This document shows positions 27,801-39,800 of a stretch of DNA of 64,000 bases, piece by piece; positions within the stretch are counted from its first letter, which is position 1, and the number at the start of each line of letters is the position of its first letter. The notes under the pieces were generated by a model. The model was given only the letters and a program-made list of their open reading frames with translations. It was not told where the DNA came from and made no database searches. This stretch comes from Anseranas semipalmata. Lineage: Eukaryota; Chordata; Aves; Anseriformes; Anseranatidae. The DNA lies in the NCBI GenBank assembly GCA_013399115.1, contig VXAA01001141.1:145234-209233 (forward strand), in the 5' to 3' direction. Made by a program: the position numbers and the translations under genes.

Positions 27801-30800
27801 TGTTTTTTACTTTTTTTGTTTTTTGAAGTGAGTCATTTTTAGAAAGTCTTCATGCATAGATCTGGGTAAGATTAAGTAATTTTATATATATATATGTATG
27901 TATGTATATCTGTGTATATATAATATGCAGAATGCACATCTGTATATATATATACATATATATATAGCTTAGTCTAGTCTAATGGTATGCTGGTTAAAAT
28001 AAATGTCTGCAGAGTTTAAGTCATACATAATTAATATATACATGGGGGGGTTGAAATGAGGATGTCTTCCTGAAACCCATTCATCCTTCCAAGGAAACAG
28101 GGAAAAGCGTCAGGGTGCAGGATTGAGATTCCTGTATATTTTCCAGTGCATAAAAATAGCAGAGCTCTGAGCACCGTGAAGATTCCCCCCTACCCCTGTG
28201 CAGCAAAGCAGAGCCTTCAAATAGCAAATATGCTTCTGACGTTCCCCAGCGGTGAGTTGACAACGTAGGAGCTGTGCCTACAACGCATCCTCTTTTATTT
28301 AAATGAATGAAACCATATTGAAGTCGGAGGCAGCATGCTGGCTGCTGGTGCTACTGCCTGCTTCTCCTTTTAGAAAAATGCTGGGTACTCCAGCCCTAAT
28401 TTCATTTAACACTCGTAAGGGAGAAGTATTTTCTCCAGAGACCAGCCTGGTGCAAGCCTGCGAGATAGCTTTTTATCAAGAGCACGCTAATAAAATTGCA
28501 GAGCATGGAACTGGGTCACAGACAGGAAATACAAATGTTTCCTATCATGGGGTTTTTGTTTTGTTTTGTTTTTCAGATAAATGCTGCCTTGTGGCTAATG
28601 CCTGGACAGGGAGCTTGCAGCTGCTCTGTCTCGTATTGATTTTAACCATGCCTTAAGTTACGCTGCTCTGTAGGCAAAACAGCTCTGAGTCATCGCTGCC
28701 TGTATTAGGGGACGCTGTGAGAGCAGCGATGGCTTTCTCGGTTGAAAGCTAAACCGAAGGATGGAGATTTATACAGGCTTCCCTGGTGCCCGGCTTTCAG
28801 GTGACACCCTAGCAAAAGGAGGCCACCCTTGCTAGCGCCGGGCGACGCTGAAGTGACGAATCGCGCCCTGCAAGGATGAGTCCCAGCAGCCAAAGAGCGT
28901 GAGCTGGGGAGGTTTTGCAGGCAGAGGACAAAGGAGCAGGGTAGGGAGTTAATCCGGGGACCTCGCCTGCGCCTTACGGATTCCCGAAGCTCAGGGCAGG
29001 CCAGATGGCAGCGGGGGGCATGCGGAGGGGGGGCCGATGGGACAGAAACGCCCCGCGCTCCGCTGCAATTCCCAGCACCAACCGATGTACGTCACCGGTG
29101 GTTATTTATTTCTTCCTAGAAATTATTTTTTTTTCTTCTTCTTCTTATTTTTTCCCAATCTACCTTCCGCAAAAGACAGCCGGAGGCAGCAAATCCGGGA
29201 ATGCGGCCACCAGCTGAGGTCTGCAGCCTCCCCGGGTTGGGAGCGAGGGGGCCGTTTCGTGTTCGGCATAACTGGGGGCTCAGCTGCACCACACATGTGT
29301 GCTTCACCAGTTCCTCTTCCCCAGATACCGCGTGTAGATAAACACTTATTAACATGAAAGGCTTCCCATAAGGAGGGCTTTAAGATGATCAGAAGTAGAA
29401 TAAAAGGCTTTCTGCAAGCCAATCTTTAGATGAAATGCGTCTTGCTGATATTATGCACTTGTGCACACAGGATTATGAACATGTATGTTCATAAATTTGT
29501 AGCTGCATATAGTAAATATACAACAGAATACCTTTTAAATAACTGAGTTTTAGACGCTATTAAAATCAGGTCATTGCCATGAGTAATCAACTCTGGAGCA
29601 CGTTATTAATACCACGTCAGTAAAGTGCTCTGCAATTAGAGACATCCGAAGCATTTACAGGGCACATAAAAAAAAAAAAAGAAACAGAGTGCAGTCAAGG
29701 AGTCGGTCCAGCCACAGAATGACTCAGTGACTGTGTGTGCTCTGATCTAAAGCGGTCAAAGTGTTGTTATTTCAGAGAGCTTGTGTTTTGTTGCGTGGTT
29801 TGCGCGTTGGAGGCATAACTTGGGATGACATCCCACTGGAGCGCTTGTATGTAGCAGTGATGCCAATACCGATTCACTTTCATCGTCTACACTTTTAATA
29901 ATTGTGTGGAAATTAAGGGAAGTGGAAATGCCATGAAATCTCAGTGTCTGAAATGGGAGCCTGGCAAAACCTTGACTCTCAGTGATCACAATTGTGTCTT
30001 TCAGCAGACAAATATGGCCAGGAGTAGGCCAGCTTTGAAACTATTTTCATCTCAAAGCAGCCTATGAAGTGTTTAGGGTTCACAAGCTTTAAAAATCCTT
30101 GTAAATTCAGTTATTTGAGAGAATGGGAGTTCACTCAGGAAGAACAGGGCAGGCAAGCTATGGGAAGCGGATGTTGGAGAAAGCAGTCGGATCATCTTCC
30201 TGTTGCAAAACTGTCATTAAGAGAATTTCTTTCTAGGCCAGTAATGATGCAGGGGAATCATTTTTGACAGCTGAAAATTCTCTTTGTATTTTAAAAACAT
30301 CAGCAACCATTGGGTAAACAAGGGGTAGCTCATTATCTTGGTGTTCCCACTCAACATCTGTACGTGGCTTTCTGATGTGGAGCAGGAGCTGACTTTGGGA
30401 TCCAGTGGCTGCTTCGGAGATGTCGAACCGGGGGTCTCAATGTATGTGTGTGCACAGTGTACCGGTGTGAGCACCATCCTGGTTTCTGCAGGAGCCTTGA
30501 ACAAACAGGATTGTATTTCCCTGTAGCTAATTTGTTGGGTACGAGGACAAAAGCAGCCAGGTTGTAGCACATCTGAGATGCTCATTTCAGGGAACGATTT
30601 CCTATCTGCCTGGTTTACTCATCATTTGTTCAAAGTTTTGTTTTCTGACGTAAGTGCCTGTTTTTTCATTATTCTTCGCGCTCCCTTCTCTGTTTCCCAG
30701 CTGAAGATGTATTCTCTATTGCAGGCATCGCTCAACAAGCTGATGGAGACTCTTGGCCAGGCAGAACCTTATTTTGTCAAGTGCATTCGATCCAATGCCG

Positions 30801-33800
30801 AAAAGGTAAACCCCAACCTGTGAGATCAGTGCTGCTAATGGTGTGATTGCAAAACCCGCTCTCGGCGTTCACTCGCGCATAACTCGTTCCTTCTCTCACT
30901 GCTTGGAGATAACAGCACAAACCTGTAATGTTTTGAGGTCTTGGAAACGGAGATCCTTTTACAGCAAAGCCGCTGGATTGGGAAGCAAATAGTGAAGTGG
31001 ACTAGAGCTGGTCTTTAGTTCCTGACCTCCTGTTTAAAATCATCTTTAAAATATTTTGTAAATATGTAATTTGTTTAAAGAAAGAAAGAAAGAAAAGGAA
31101 ACTCAGAATCAAGTTGGATTTACAAGGTGTTTGTACCTTAGTAATGGAAAGCATGGACATTATCACTTGGATGTAGGATCGCTTTTGATAAACTGCTGAT
31201 AAACTGCACTGGCTTTTCTTGTAATCATAGAAACACCTAGATGAAAAATCTTTAATAAACCAATTTGACTCCTCTGAAGCTTCTGCCACCTGTAATAGTG
31301 ATTTACAGACTTGTGGATTCATTTGTGCCCCTACTGAGCTCTAAAGCTTCTTTAAAAACAAGTTTCTATTTGTAAAAGCACATTTTTTCAGAATAAGCCA
31401 TGTTATTCAGACTGATTCAGAGATAAAGCCAAATTCAAGAAATGTGATGTAAAGAGTCATTTGTTTCATGGGATAAGGATCCTTAGTTTAAAAACAAGGT
31501 TGTGGAAATACTTTTTTTTTATATATATTAATCCTTTGGAGTCTTACCCAGACATTTAAAAATACAAGGTGGAGCTTTATGCCTAGCAGATTGTTTCATT
31601 GCTCACGATCTTACCTTACTCATTGGCTGTGCCCTTGATGGGATCTTTTTTATTCAGTTCAGAGGATCCAAAAAACCTTCTTGGTAGCTTTCTGCCTAAT
31701 TAGGTGTTTGAAGGTCTCCATCTGATGGCTCTTTGGAAACACAGAGGATTCAACCCTGGTGGTATTAGTGTAGCTTCTGGGAACCCATATTCCCTCCCAG
31801 CATCGTCGCCAGCGTGCATGTCATGCAGATGTGTTACATGTGCTGAATCCATTGACCCATCCGCATGCTTAGAAGTTCCACCAAGTGCTTGGAGTTCAAG
31901 GAAATATTGGCTCACAGTTGGCTTCTCTTTCCCTTCCAGCTACCCCTGCGGTTCAGCGATAGCCTGGTGCTCAGGCAGCTGCGGTACACAGGCATGTTGG
32001 AGACTGTCCGGATTCGCCAGTCAGGATACAGCTGCAAATACTCTTTCCAGGTTGGCTAAACATTTTCAGTCTTTCACCACTTTTATCATCATTATCACGG
32101 TTGTCTGAGTGTTGCTAGCTTGTAAGTATATTTGTGTTTTTACAAAGTAATGAATTTATGACTTGTTCAAGGCAGTGGATGTATGTGGATGACATTGGGA
32201 AGGGAGTAGTTGCAGGCTGTTTTGCTATGCCTGAGTTTTAGCAAGCTAGTCTAGACCAAAGGCTACATGTCCCTCTGCAGATAACGTTACATTTTTTGAA
32301 CAAAAGCAGTATTTTTTTCATAATAAGTGCAGTATTTTTTCATAACGTATGCAAAATCACTTAGACAAATCTATATCCCTCCATAGTGATAATGAGAAGT
32401 TCAGACTAATGATGGCTGATCCCTGTCTGAGCTGTAACAGGCCAAGTCAACAAAATGTAACAGTTAAGATTTGGATTCCTTTAGATCAATACTAAAAGCT
32501 TTACGAATGTTTTATGGGAGACACCTCCTCATGTGACCCAGAAAAGTGACAAAGTCCCTTCTCTTACGTTTAAGCCTACTGTTGGCCATTGAGCTGCTTT
32601 TTGGTGCTCATTTCTTTTGTTTCCTTGGGAGCAGCATTCACCCCATTCCTTTGCCACTGGCTGCATCCCATCAGGAGGCTGATTGGGATCCCCTAAATCT
32701 CTCAGGAGTTATCGAGCTTCTCATATTTTCTGCTTTCCCATATTTTTGCCAGCTTTTGTGCACATGTCAGTTCTTTCATGATTTGTTGTTGCAGATTTGT
32801 TTCCTGCTGGCAGCTGCTTTCGGCCAGATGTCATGTCCTGTGCAGCAGCTGTTAAGAAGGAAAGACTGCTTAAGGGTTTTTTGCCATAAGGATGAATCCC
32901 AACCTTACTTGGGAAGATTGCTCCTCTAATACCTCTGCTCTCTGAGTCCTCACAGCAGCAACCATTGAAGCAGTCTCTCCCTTATGATGCATTGCAGATT
33001 CTGGTAACTCCCTTTTGTAGTGGCCATTCCTGAGGATTTGTAGCATTTTTGCTCAAAATGACCTCTGCAGATTATGCAGTCTCTCCTCCCACACTGAAAG
33101 ACGTTTGAATGTTCCTGGGCCTCTGCTTTGATGTGCTTTCCGTGCAATTTTGAACCACAAATGGAGGAAACTTGGTGTTTTCCAGTCTGTAAAATGCTAT
33201 CTGTCCTTCTGCTCTGTGACAGATCCTGTTTTATGCAGCCAGTGGAGCAAATCCAAGTTATTTATGCAAAAAGGTGACACAGCAGTACCCATTTAACCCA
33301 GTCTTGGTGTTTTGTTTTTTTTTTTTCTCAGGATTTTGTGAACCATTTCCATGTCCTTCTGCCACAAGGAATCAGCCCGTCTAAGCACAATATCCATGAT
33401 TTCTTCAGGAAAATAAAACTCAATCCAGACAATTACCAAGTTGGAAGAACCATGGTAAATGTTTGTCTGTTTAAGATAAAGATATGCCTGCATTTGTGCA
33501 CAGTTACATTACCATCTTCATGTATGTTTTCAACTAATGAAACTTTTTTCTTCTTTTTCTTCTTCTTTTCTTCTTTTTTCTTCTTTTTTTTCTTCTGTTT
33601 GTCACAAGCCAATGACTTAAATGACTCCTTGAGTATTGTTAACACAAAATAGTGAGGAACATCATTGTCTTCATTTGACTAAGCCACAGTGGTCAGGTTA
33701 TAACAGAACTTCAGAACTCATCTGTGTGCAGACAGAGCTTGTTGTTATCATTTTGGCTCTCCAGAAGGGAAGTTGGGGGCTCTGTAATTCATGACTTATG

Positions 33801-36800
33801 TTTTTTTTTTTTCCAGGTTTTTGTGAAGGAGAGGGAGCGGCAGCTTCTGCAGGACCTGCTCCATCAGGAGGTACTGCGCAGGATCACACTTCTGCAGCGC
33901 TGGTTCCGCAGCATGCTCTGCAGGAGGCAGTTTCTGAGCTTAAGGCAAGCGGCAGTAACCATACAGGTAGGTGGAGGTGCCTAATTTCATCACAAATTAC
34001 AATCTGTAAGTCCTGCAGATACAGCTCTGGCTGTAGCTGAAGCATCTGATGCATAAAATCAGTTCCCTTCTCCTAGGAAGGAGCTCATGGTCAGAGTTTG
34101 ACCCCTAGAAGAGCAGTAATTTGGGCATGGGAGAGACAGAGTTGGAAAGCTTGCATAGAGGCAGGTGCTCTCCAGTTCCCAAACCATTCACGTTTCAAGG
34201 AGCTGCCTGCTGTGTTTGCAGAGATTCTGGCGTAGCTACCAGAGCCGAAAGCAAGGCGAACCATCCCCAGACCCCCTCGTACTCAGCAAAGCCGCGGTTG
34301 TGCTCCAGACCCACTGGCGAGGCTTCGTGGAGAGGCGGAGGTTTCTGCAGATGCAGTTTGCAGCCCACCTCATCCAGAGCTGCTGGCGGGAGCACTCGAA
34401 GCGGAGGCACGACGCGGCCACCAGCATCCAGGCAGCCTGGCGAGGACACTGCGCAAAGCGGCTTTACAGGGTCAGCAGAAGCAAAATCATCTGTTTGCAA
34501 GCAGTGTGCAGAGGATATTTAGCACGACAAAGGTAATGTTGATCGTAAAAGAAATGAATAAATAAAGTAAAAAAGTGCTTTCTGATAATGCCCAGCGGGG
34601 AGAAGTGTGGTTGATGTGAATTCTGGCACCGCTCAGATCACCATGACTTACAGATGATGGTGTCCCTTCACAGCATTGCTGACACTGTCCCAACCTGCCC
34701 TGATCCTTCACTTGTCCACGCTTTCTAACAAAGGAGTTTAGTTAGCTGCACATCCTACTCTTAGAATAAGCAGAGCCTATTTCAGGTTAGAGCACGTAGG
34801 CAGTGGAAAGCCGAGGACATAAATACATGTGAGTTGTTTTTTTTCTTGGCAGCAGCACCAGTTTAAGTAGCCTATTTTTAACTCAGATTGGCTGCCAATC
34901 TGGTTGCTGCACTGTCTCACAGACAATCAGTCAGCAAGTGGTGTGAGGGCAGAAGCAGGGACAGGAGTTACTCAAGCCAGCTGCTGCGAGGAGAAAAATG
35001 TTTGCAGCCATGCCTTGGCTCGCTGGCCGTAGGGCAGGTCTTGATCCATTCTCAGGAGGCACTGCCTGTAAGGTGTGGAGTGACTGACAAAGAACTGGGA
35101 GCTGGAAATAGCTCTTAGTGTGGGGTGCGAGTGCCTGTTAGCTGTGCCAGAGGCATCCTAGGCAGGATGGTGAAGACGAGGAAGCCAAGGTGATGCAATG
35201 TGTTACGGTTTTCTGGCTTACAAACAAGCGACACCAGGGATGAAGTCTGGAGCTGCTGTCATCGGCACAGGAGAAGCTTTCAGGTGCGTTGGTGCAATTC
35301 CTGAGTAGGTGAGACGGCAAAAGAGAAGACTGAAAATGTGCTTTGTGCATAGAACATGGACGTGCATCATCTTGCACCTGACTTGCGAGGAGGGTTGCTC
35401 GAGATGCTGACGGTGGTGAGATGATGGTGATGAGATGCCACCGGTGCAGTGCCTTGAAGCAGTGTGATGGGCAGAGGGTTACAATGCGCTGCTTTTCTGC
35501 TTTCTTGCAGGTTTAGAGCTTTGAAAGAGCAGAGGTTAAAAGAGATGCAGCTGGAGAATGGCCTGTCAATTAGCGAAGAGGATGGACTGGAGGCAGATGG
35601 TGCTTTGGAAATTAAGGGCTCCGACCCATCTAAGTGGGAGGATGGCTCATTTGAAGAGAGGGTGAGAGCTATAGAGGAACATAAATCACTGATGGAGAAT
35701 AATCGGGTGAATCACGTGGACCCACTGGATACTTCCGCGAATTTGTTGTACAAAAGGCACGAGAGAGCCAGTAGCCAGAGTGGTATGGACACCGAAGAGG
35801 AAGTAATTGTGAGAGAGAGACCCAAGTCACTGGAGGATCTTAACCAGAAGAAAGTTGTTCGTGCAAAAAGAGAAAGCCGGAGAATGCGTGAACTGGAACA
35901 GGCAAAATTTAGCTTGGAATTGCTTAAAGTCCGGTCCACTGGAGGGCTGTCACCTTCAGAAGAGCGACGGTGGTCTACCGAGCTGGTATCTGAGGCACTT
36001 CATTCCCCTCAGGGAACCCCGGAGAGTGAAAGCTCTCAAGGGAGCTTAGAGATGTTAAGCTGTGAAGATACCCCAAGTAAACTTGTTTCCCTAGTTTTAG
36101 ATGAGCAAGATGTGCAGTCGTTTTCCACTGAGACCCAGGACTCTTTGCCTAGCAGTCCCCAACCTCATCTGCAGGACAAATCTTTCTGCACAGCAGACGT
36201 GAACAGCAATTTATCCAGTTGCAGAAGGATGCTTTCAGACTCCGAGCTGCCCGATAACCACACTGCGAAGGAGCGTGTGGTCTGTGACCCCCAGAATTTT
36301 ATATATAAGATGCATCCACGAGAAACTTTCCTTTCTAGCGATTTACCTACTTTCTACATTCCACCACAGGACAACATAAAGGTAAAGCAGTCACTGGTGG
36401 AGAATAACTTGAGGAACAAAGCAGTGGAAAGAGAGAAAACAGTTACGTTCTCCGAGATCAGGAAGGACTCTGAGCAAGACCAGGGCAAAGCCCTGGGAGG
36501 GGAGGAAGGGGGCAAGTCTTCTGCCAAGAGAGAGGAACGTGGGACAGCTACTGTGACACAGACCCATTCTCCAGACTCCGTCATCAAGAGACTGGAGAAG
36601 CTCAATGTGGAGAAGGAAGAACGACAAAAGCAACTTCAGCTGCAAAATGAGAGGGAGATGATGGAGCAGATCCGTCAGCAGAAGGAAATTCTAGAGAGAC
36701 AACGCAAAGCCTTCGAGCAGCTTGAGAAGCAAGGCAGGGTGGAGGCTTTGCAGAGGGCTGAGTTGAGCAGAATGAGGGACCCCACTTTGAAACCATCCAA

Positions 36801-39800
36801 AAAAACAGACAGCCGGCCTCAGTCGGTCCTCATCCTGCACCCCCAGGGCAGAGGGGAGCACGGCATGACCACAGGTGGAACTCCAACCTCATCGGTGGAC
36901 ATCAAAGGTCTCACCGTTGGGAACAGGGGAGGCTCTCCAGCCCATGGTGCCCCCAAAGACAGACCCGTCAGCATGTTCATGGAGCGAAGAGAAGGTCAGT
37001 CGGGAACGGCGCTGGAATCACGGTGCAACTCCAGGCTGGCTCTGGACACCAGGGATGTCCCGGGCAGCCCCTTCTCCAGGACAGAGCGCCTCTGGCAGCC
37101 CCGAATGCCAAACCAGGCCACCGAGGAGACAAGGGCAAGCGCTATGTTCTTCACGCCGAAAGATAATCCCTTCGGCCTGCAGTGAGTAAAAAGTTGATGG
37201 CTTTCTTTGTAGGCTTTTGTTGGGTAAAACGATCTCTGGCAGAACGTGGTTTCTGGAGACTGTAAAAAATACCTATAGAAACCAGAAGACCAGTGTCAGA
37301 TTTGTTGATCTTACAGCAGTGAGTGGGCATAAATCAGGGGGAAAAGAAAAAGAGCTGTGAATACTATTTCTCAGTCTCTTATGTGATGGGCATTATATAG
37401 GCCAGGGGAGATAATCATAGCTATTAGCGGGTGAAAGGTGTTAATAGCAAGAGAGAGTTGACACCAGTTTCATTTACCCTTGGTATGAACGGTGATGGGG
37501 GTTTCTTTAGAAAGGTAAAAAATGGGAAGGAAAAAAAAAAGCATCGGATTTTTGGGTGGTCGGAGTAGAAATGACTAGCCAAGTCAGAACATTTCAGTTT
37601 TTTTTCTTGCTAACTGTAGAATTACAATAACCAGCAAAGGCAATCAGACGATCTTACCATTGCTGAGAAAAAGCAGCAGCTGTCCGAAGGGAGTTCAGGA
37701 TACGAAGGCACTTTGGCAGCGTATCGCTCGCACATAAAGTTACGCATGTAATGGGCTTAGCAGTCGTTCAGCTCGGTCGCATTTACACCACGCATGGGGC
37801 GCAAGGTGTAGAGACTGCAGCAAGACCTTGGGTCAGTGCTTGCTCCCTCTCTGTCCTGGTGCTTGAGCTGCCTCGCCTAATTTTGGAGAGGTTTTGGCTA
37901 GGGATACATGCCAGGGAAAAGGAACAGTCAGTACAAATACCCCTTTGTCCCCCAGTAGGGCCAGCAGCATCCCATGAGCAGGAAGGCAGTGGAGGGCTTT
38001 TTAAGCCCTCACCCACGGGCATGGTAGAGCTTTGTTCAGAAATGATGGCAGAAGGAGTGAGCTGAGCAAAGAGCGGGTTAACGGGGAGTATTTTTTGAAT
38101 GCTGTGTTAGAGGCAAAGCAAGACAGTTCCCAGGAAATCTTCAGGAGGTCCCAGAGAACTGGTTTGGGAGTGGGTATTTGAGAACAGTCTTCTCCCCACG
38201 CTCCTTTCAGTTTCTTCTCCTGGCTGGTTAATGCACAGAACAAGCAAGAGGAAAAAGAAAAATAAAAAAATATTAAAAAAATCTTTTGTTTGCCTGGAAT
38301 GTAAAAATGTTAATGCTGCAACAGAGCAATCCCATTTCAGACTACAGAACTGGAAAGATACCGTCCGTAACCACCATGAAGAGTAGAGTGCAGCTTGGCA
38401 GACAGAAATTTGTATCTCCTTGTCCTTTGGTATTAAGTCAGATCCTGAAGAATTCCAAGCGATTCTGAAAACCTGTGACCCCAAACTGCAATTTCTTCTT
38501 GATTGCTTGGGCTGTGTACTTCTACATTGCTGAGAGCTGGGCTGGCGCGGTGGGAAAGCTTTTAGGAGAAAATGAAACGTCTCTGTTTTGTTGCCTTTCA
38601 GCAGGGAAGCAAGCCATCAGTGCCTTCCCAAGGGTGAGCTAGCTAGGAAGCCATTTAAGATGCCTGGGTCTGGCAGAGGAGAGGTAAGTTGCAGCCTTCT
38701 TATTTTCTCTTTTAATTGAAAAGGGGAAAAAAAATCCCAAACCTTTATTCTGCCAGCTTTCCCTCAAATGCTTTGGAGAAGAGAAGTGTAAAGCACAGGG
38801 GCTGCTAGCCTCAGGGTGCCTGGGGAGGGGGGATGTCACACTAAGGCAAATTTCACACCTTCTCTTGAAAAAAGCCCCCGTAGCATTAATGTCTAGCAGC
38901 ACAGAATTGCTCTGGATGAAAAGGATCTTGCAGTCCTGATGGCAAACGCTGTAGTACGCAGTCTTGTCTTGTTTGCTGTAACGTCCATTTTAGTAACATC
39001 CATTATTGTCCCATTCTCTCCGTGCTGTCTTGGCTTTTGTTTTTCCCGGTCGTTTTTGCACTACGTGTAATAGCGTGTGTCCTCTGTGGAGTGCAGTGTT
39101 ACTCAGCGATGTTGTAAGGCCATACTTGAGCTACGCTATGATGCCAAACATCGGTAGAATCTCCTTTTGTAGAATCTCCTTTTATTTTTAAAACCTTTTT
39201 TTGTTGTTGTTATGTTTTATCATTTGGTCAAGCAGGTTCCCAGACCGACCCATAAAAAGAAAGCCCGCATGGCGCGGACGCGCTCCGATTTCTTGACTAG
39301 AGGTACTTTTGCTGATGGGGAGGGGGATACGGAGGAAGATGATTACGATGGCAATTTTGAGTTCCTTCTCTCCTCTGACCAACCTCCTCATCCTGAGACA
39401 GGGCCTGCAGCCCGGCTCGGGCAGGCCTGTTACAGTGACTCCGAAATGGTAATTTTCCAACGTGTCGGGGATGGAAAAAAAAGGGAGCAAGCAGATCTGC
39501 GGGAGCATTTCTTTGCTAACCTTAGCTGCACGGATCCTACACCGCTTCTTCTCCCACTCACACGGATGTTGTAGATGGGTAAACTCAGAGAACACAGCAG
39601 AAACGCATACAAAACAGAAAGGGAAATGATTTGAATTTCTGTCAACCATGGGGGTGTTTGCTGGCGTGATTTGAGAATAGCTTCCATGGTTTCCACAGGT
39701 TTTATGTAGCATTGCAACTCATATTGCACAGCTACCTTGTTGCTTGTTTGTTTTTTAACCAGGATTACCTGCATAACAAAGTCCCACTAGGTTCCTTCGG

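Larger units (their letters stand above)
26870..30724 (+). other. MYO9A: Intron 8 (3855 nt)
   Basis: Contains a TA/TG microsatellite (27883-27966) and a T/TTC tract (29126-29156). At its 3' end it has two in-frame acceptors 24 nt apart (30700 and 30724). No exon is recognised inside. Confidence 0.8.

Noticed and set aside
37181..39236. Direct splicing of exon 14 to exon 16
   Set aside because: Phase 2 to phase 0 would shift frame and meet a stop soon after; exon 15 with length 1 mod 3 resolves it.
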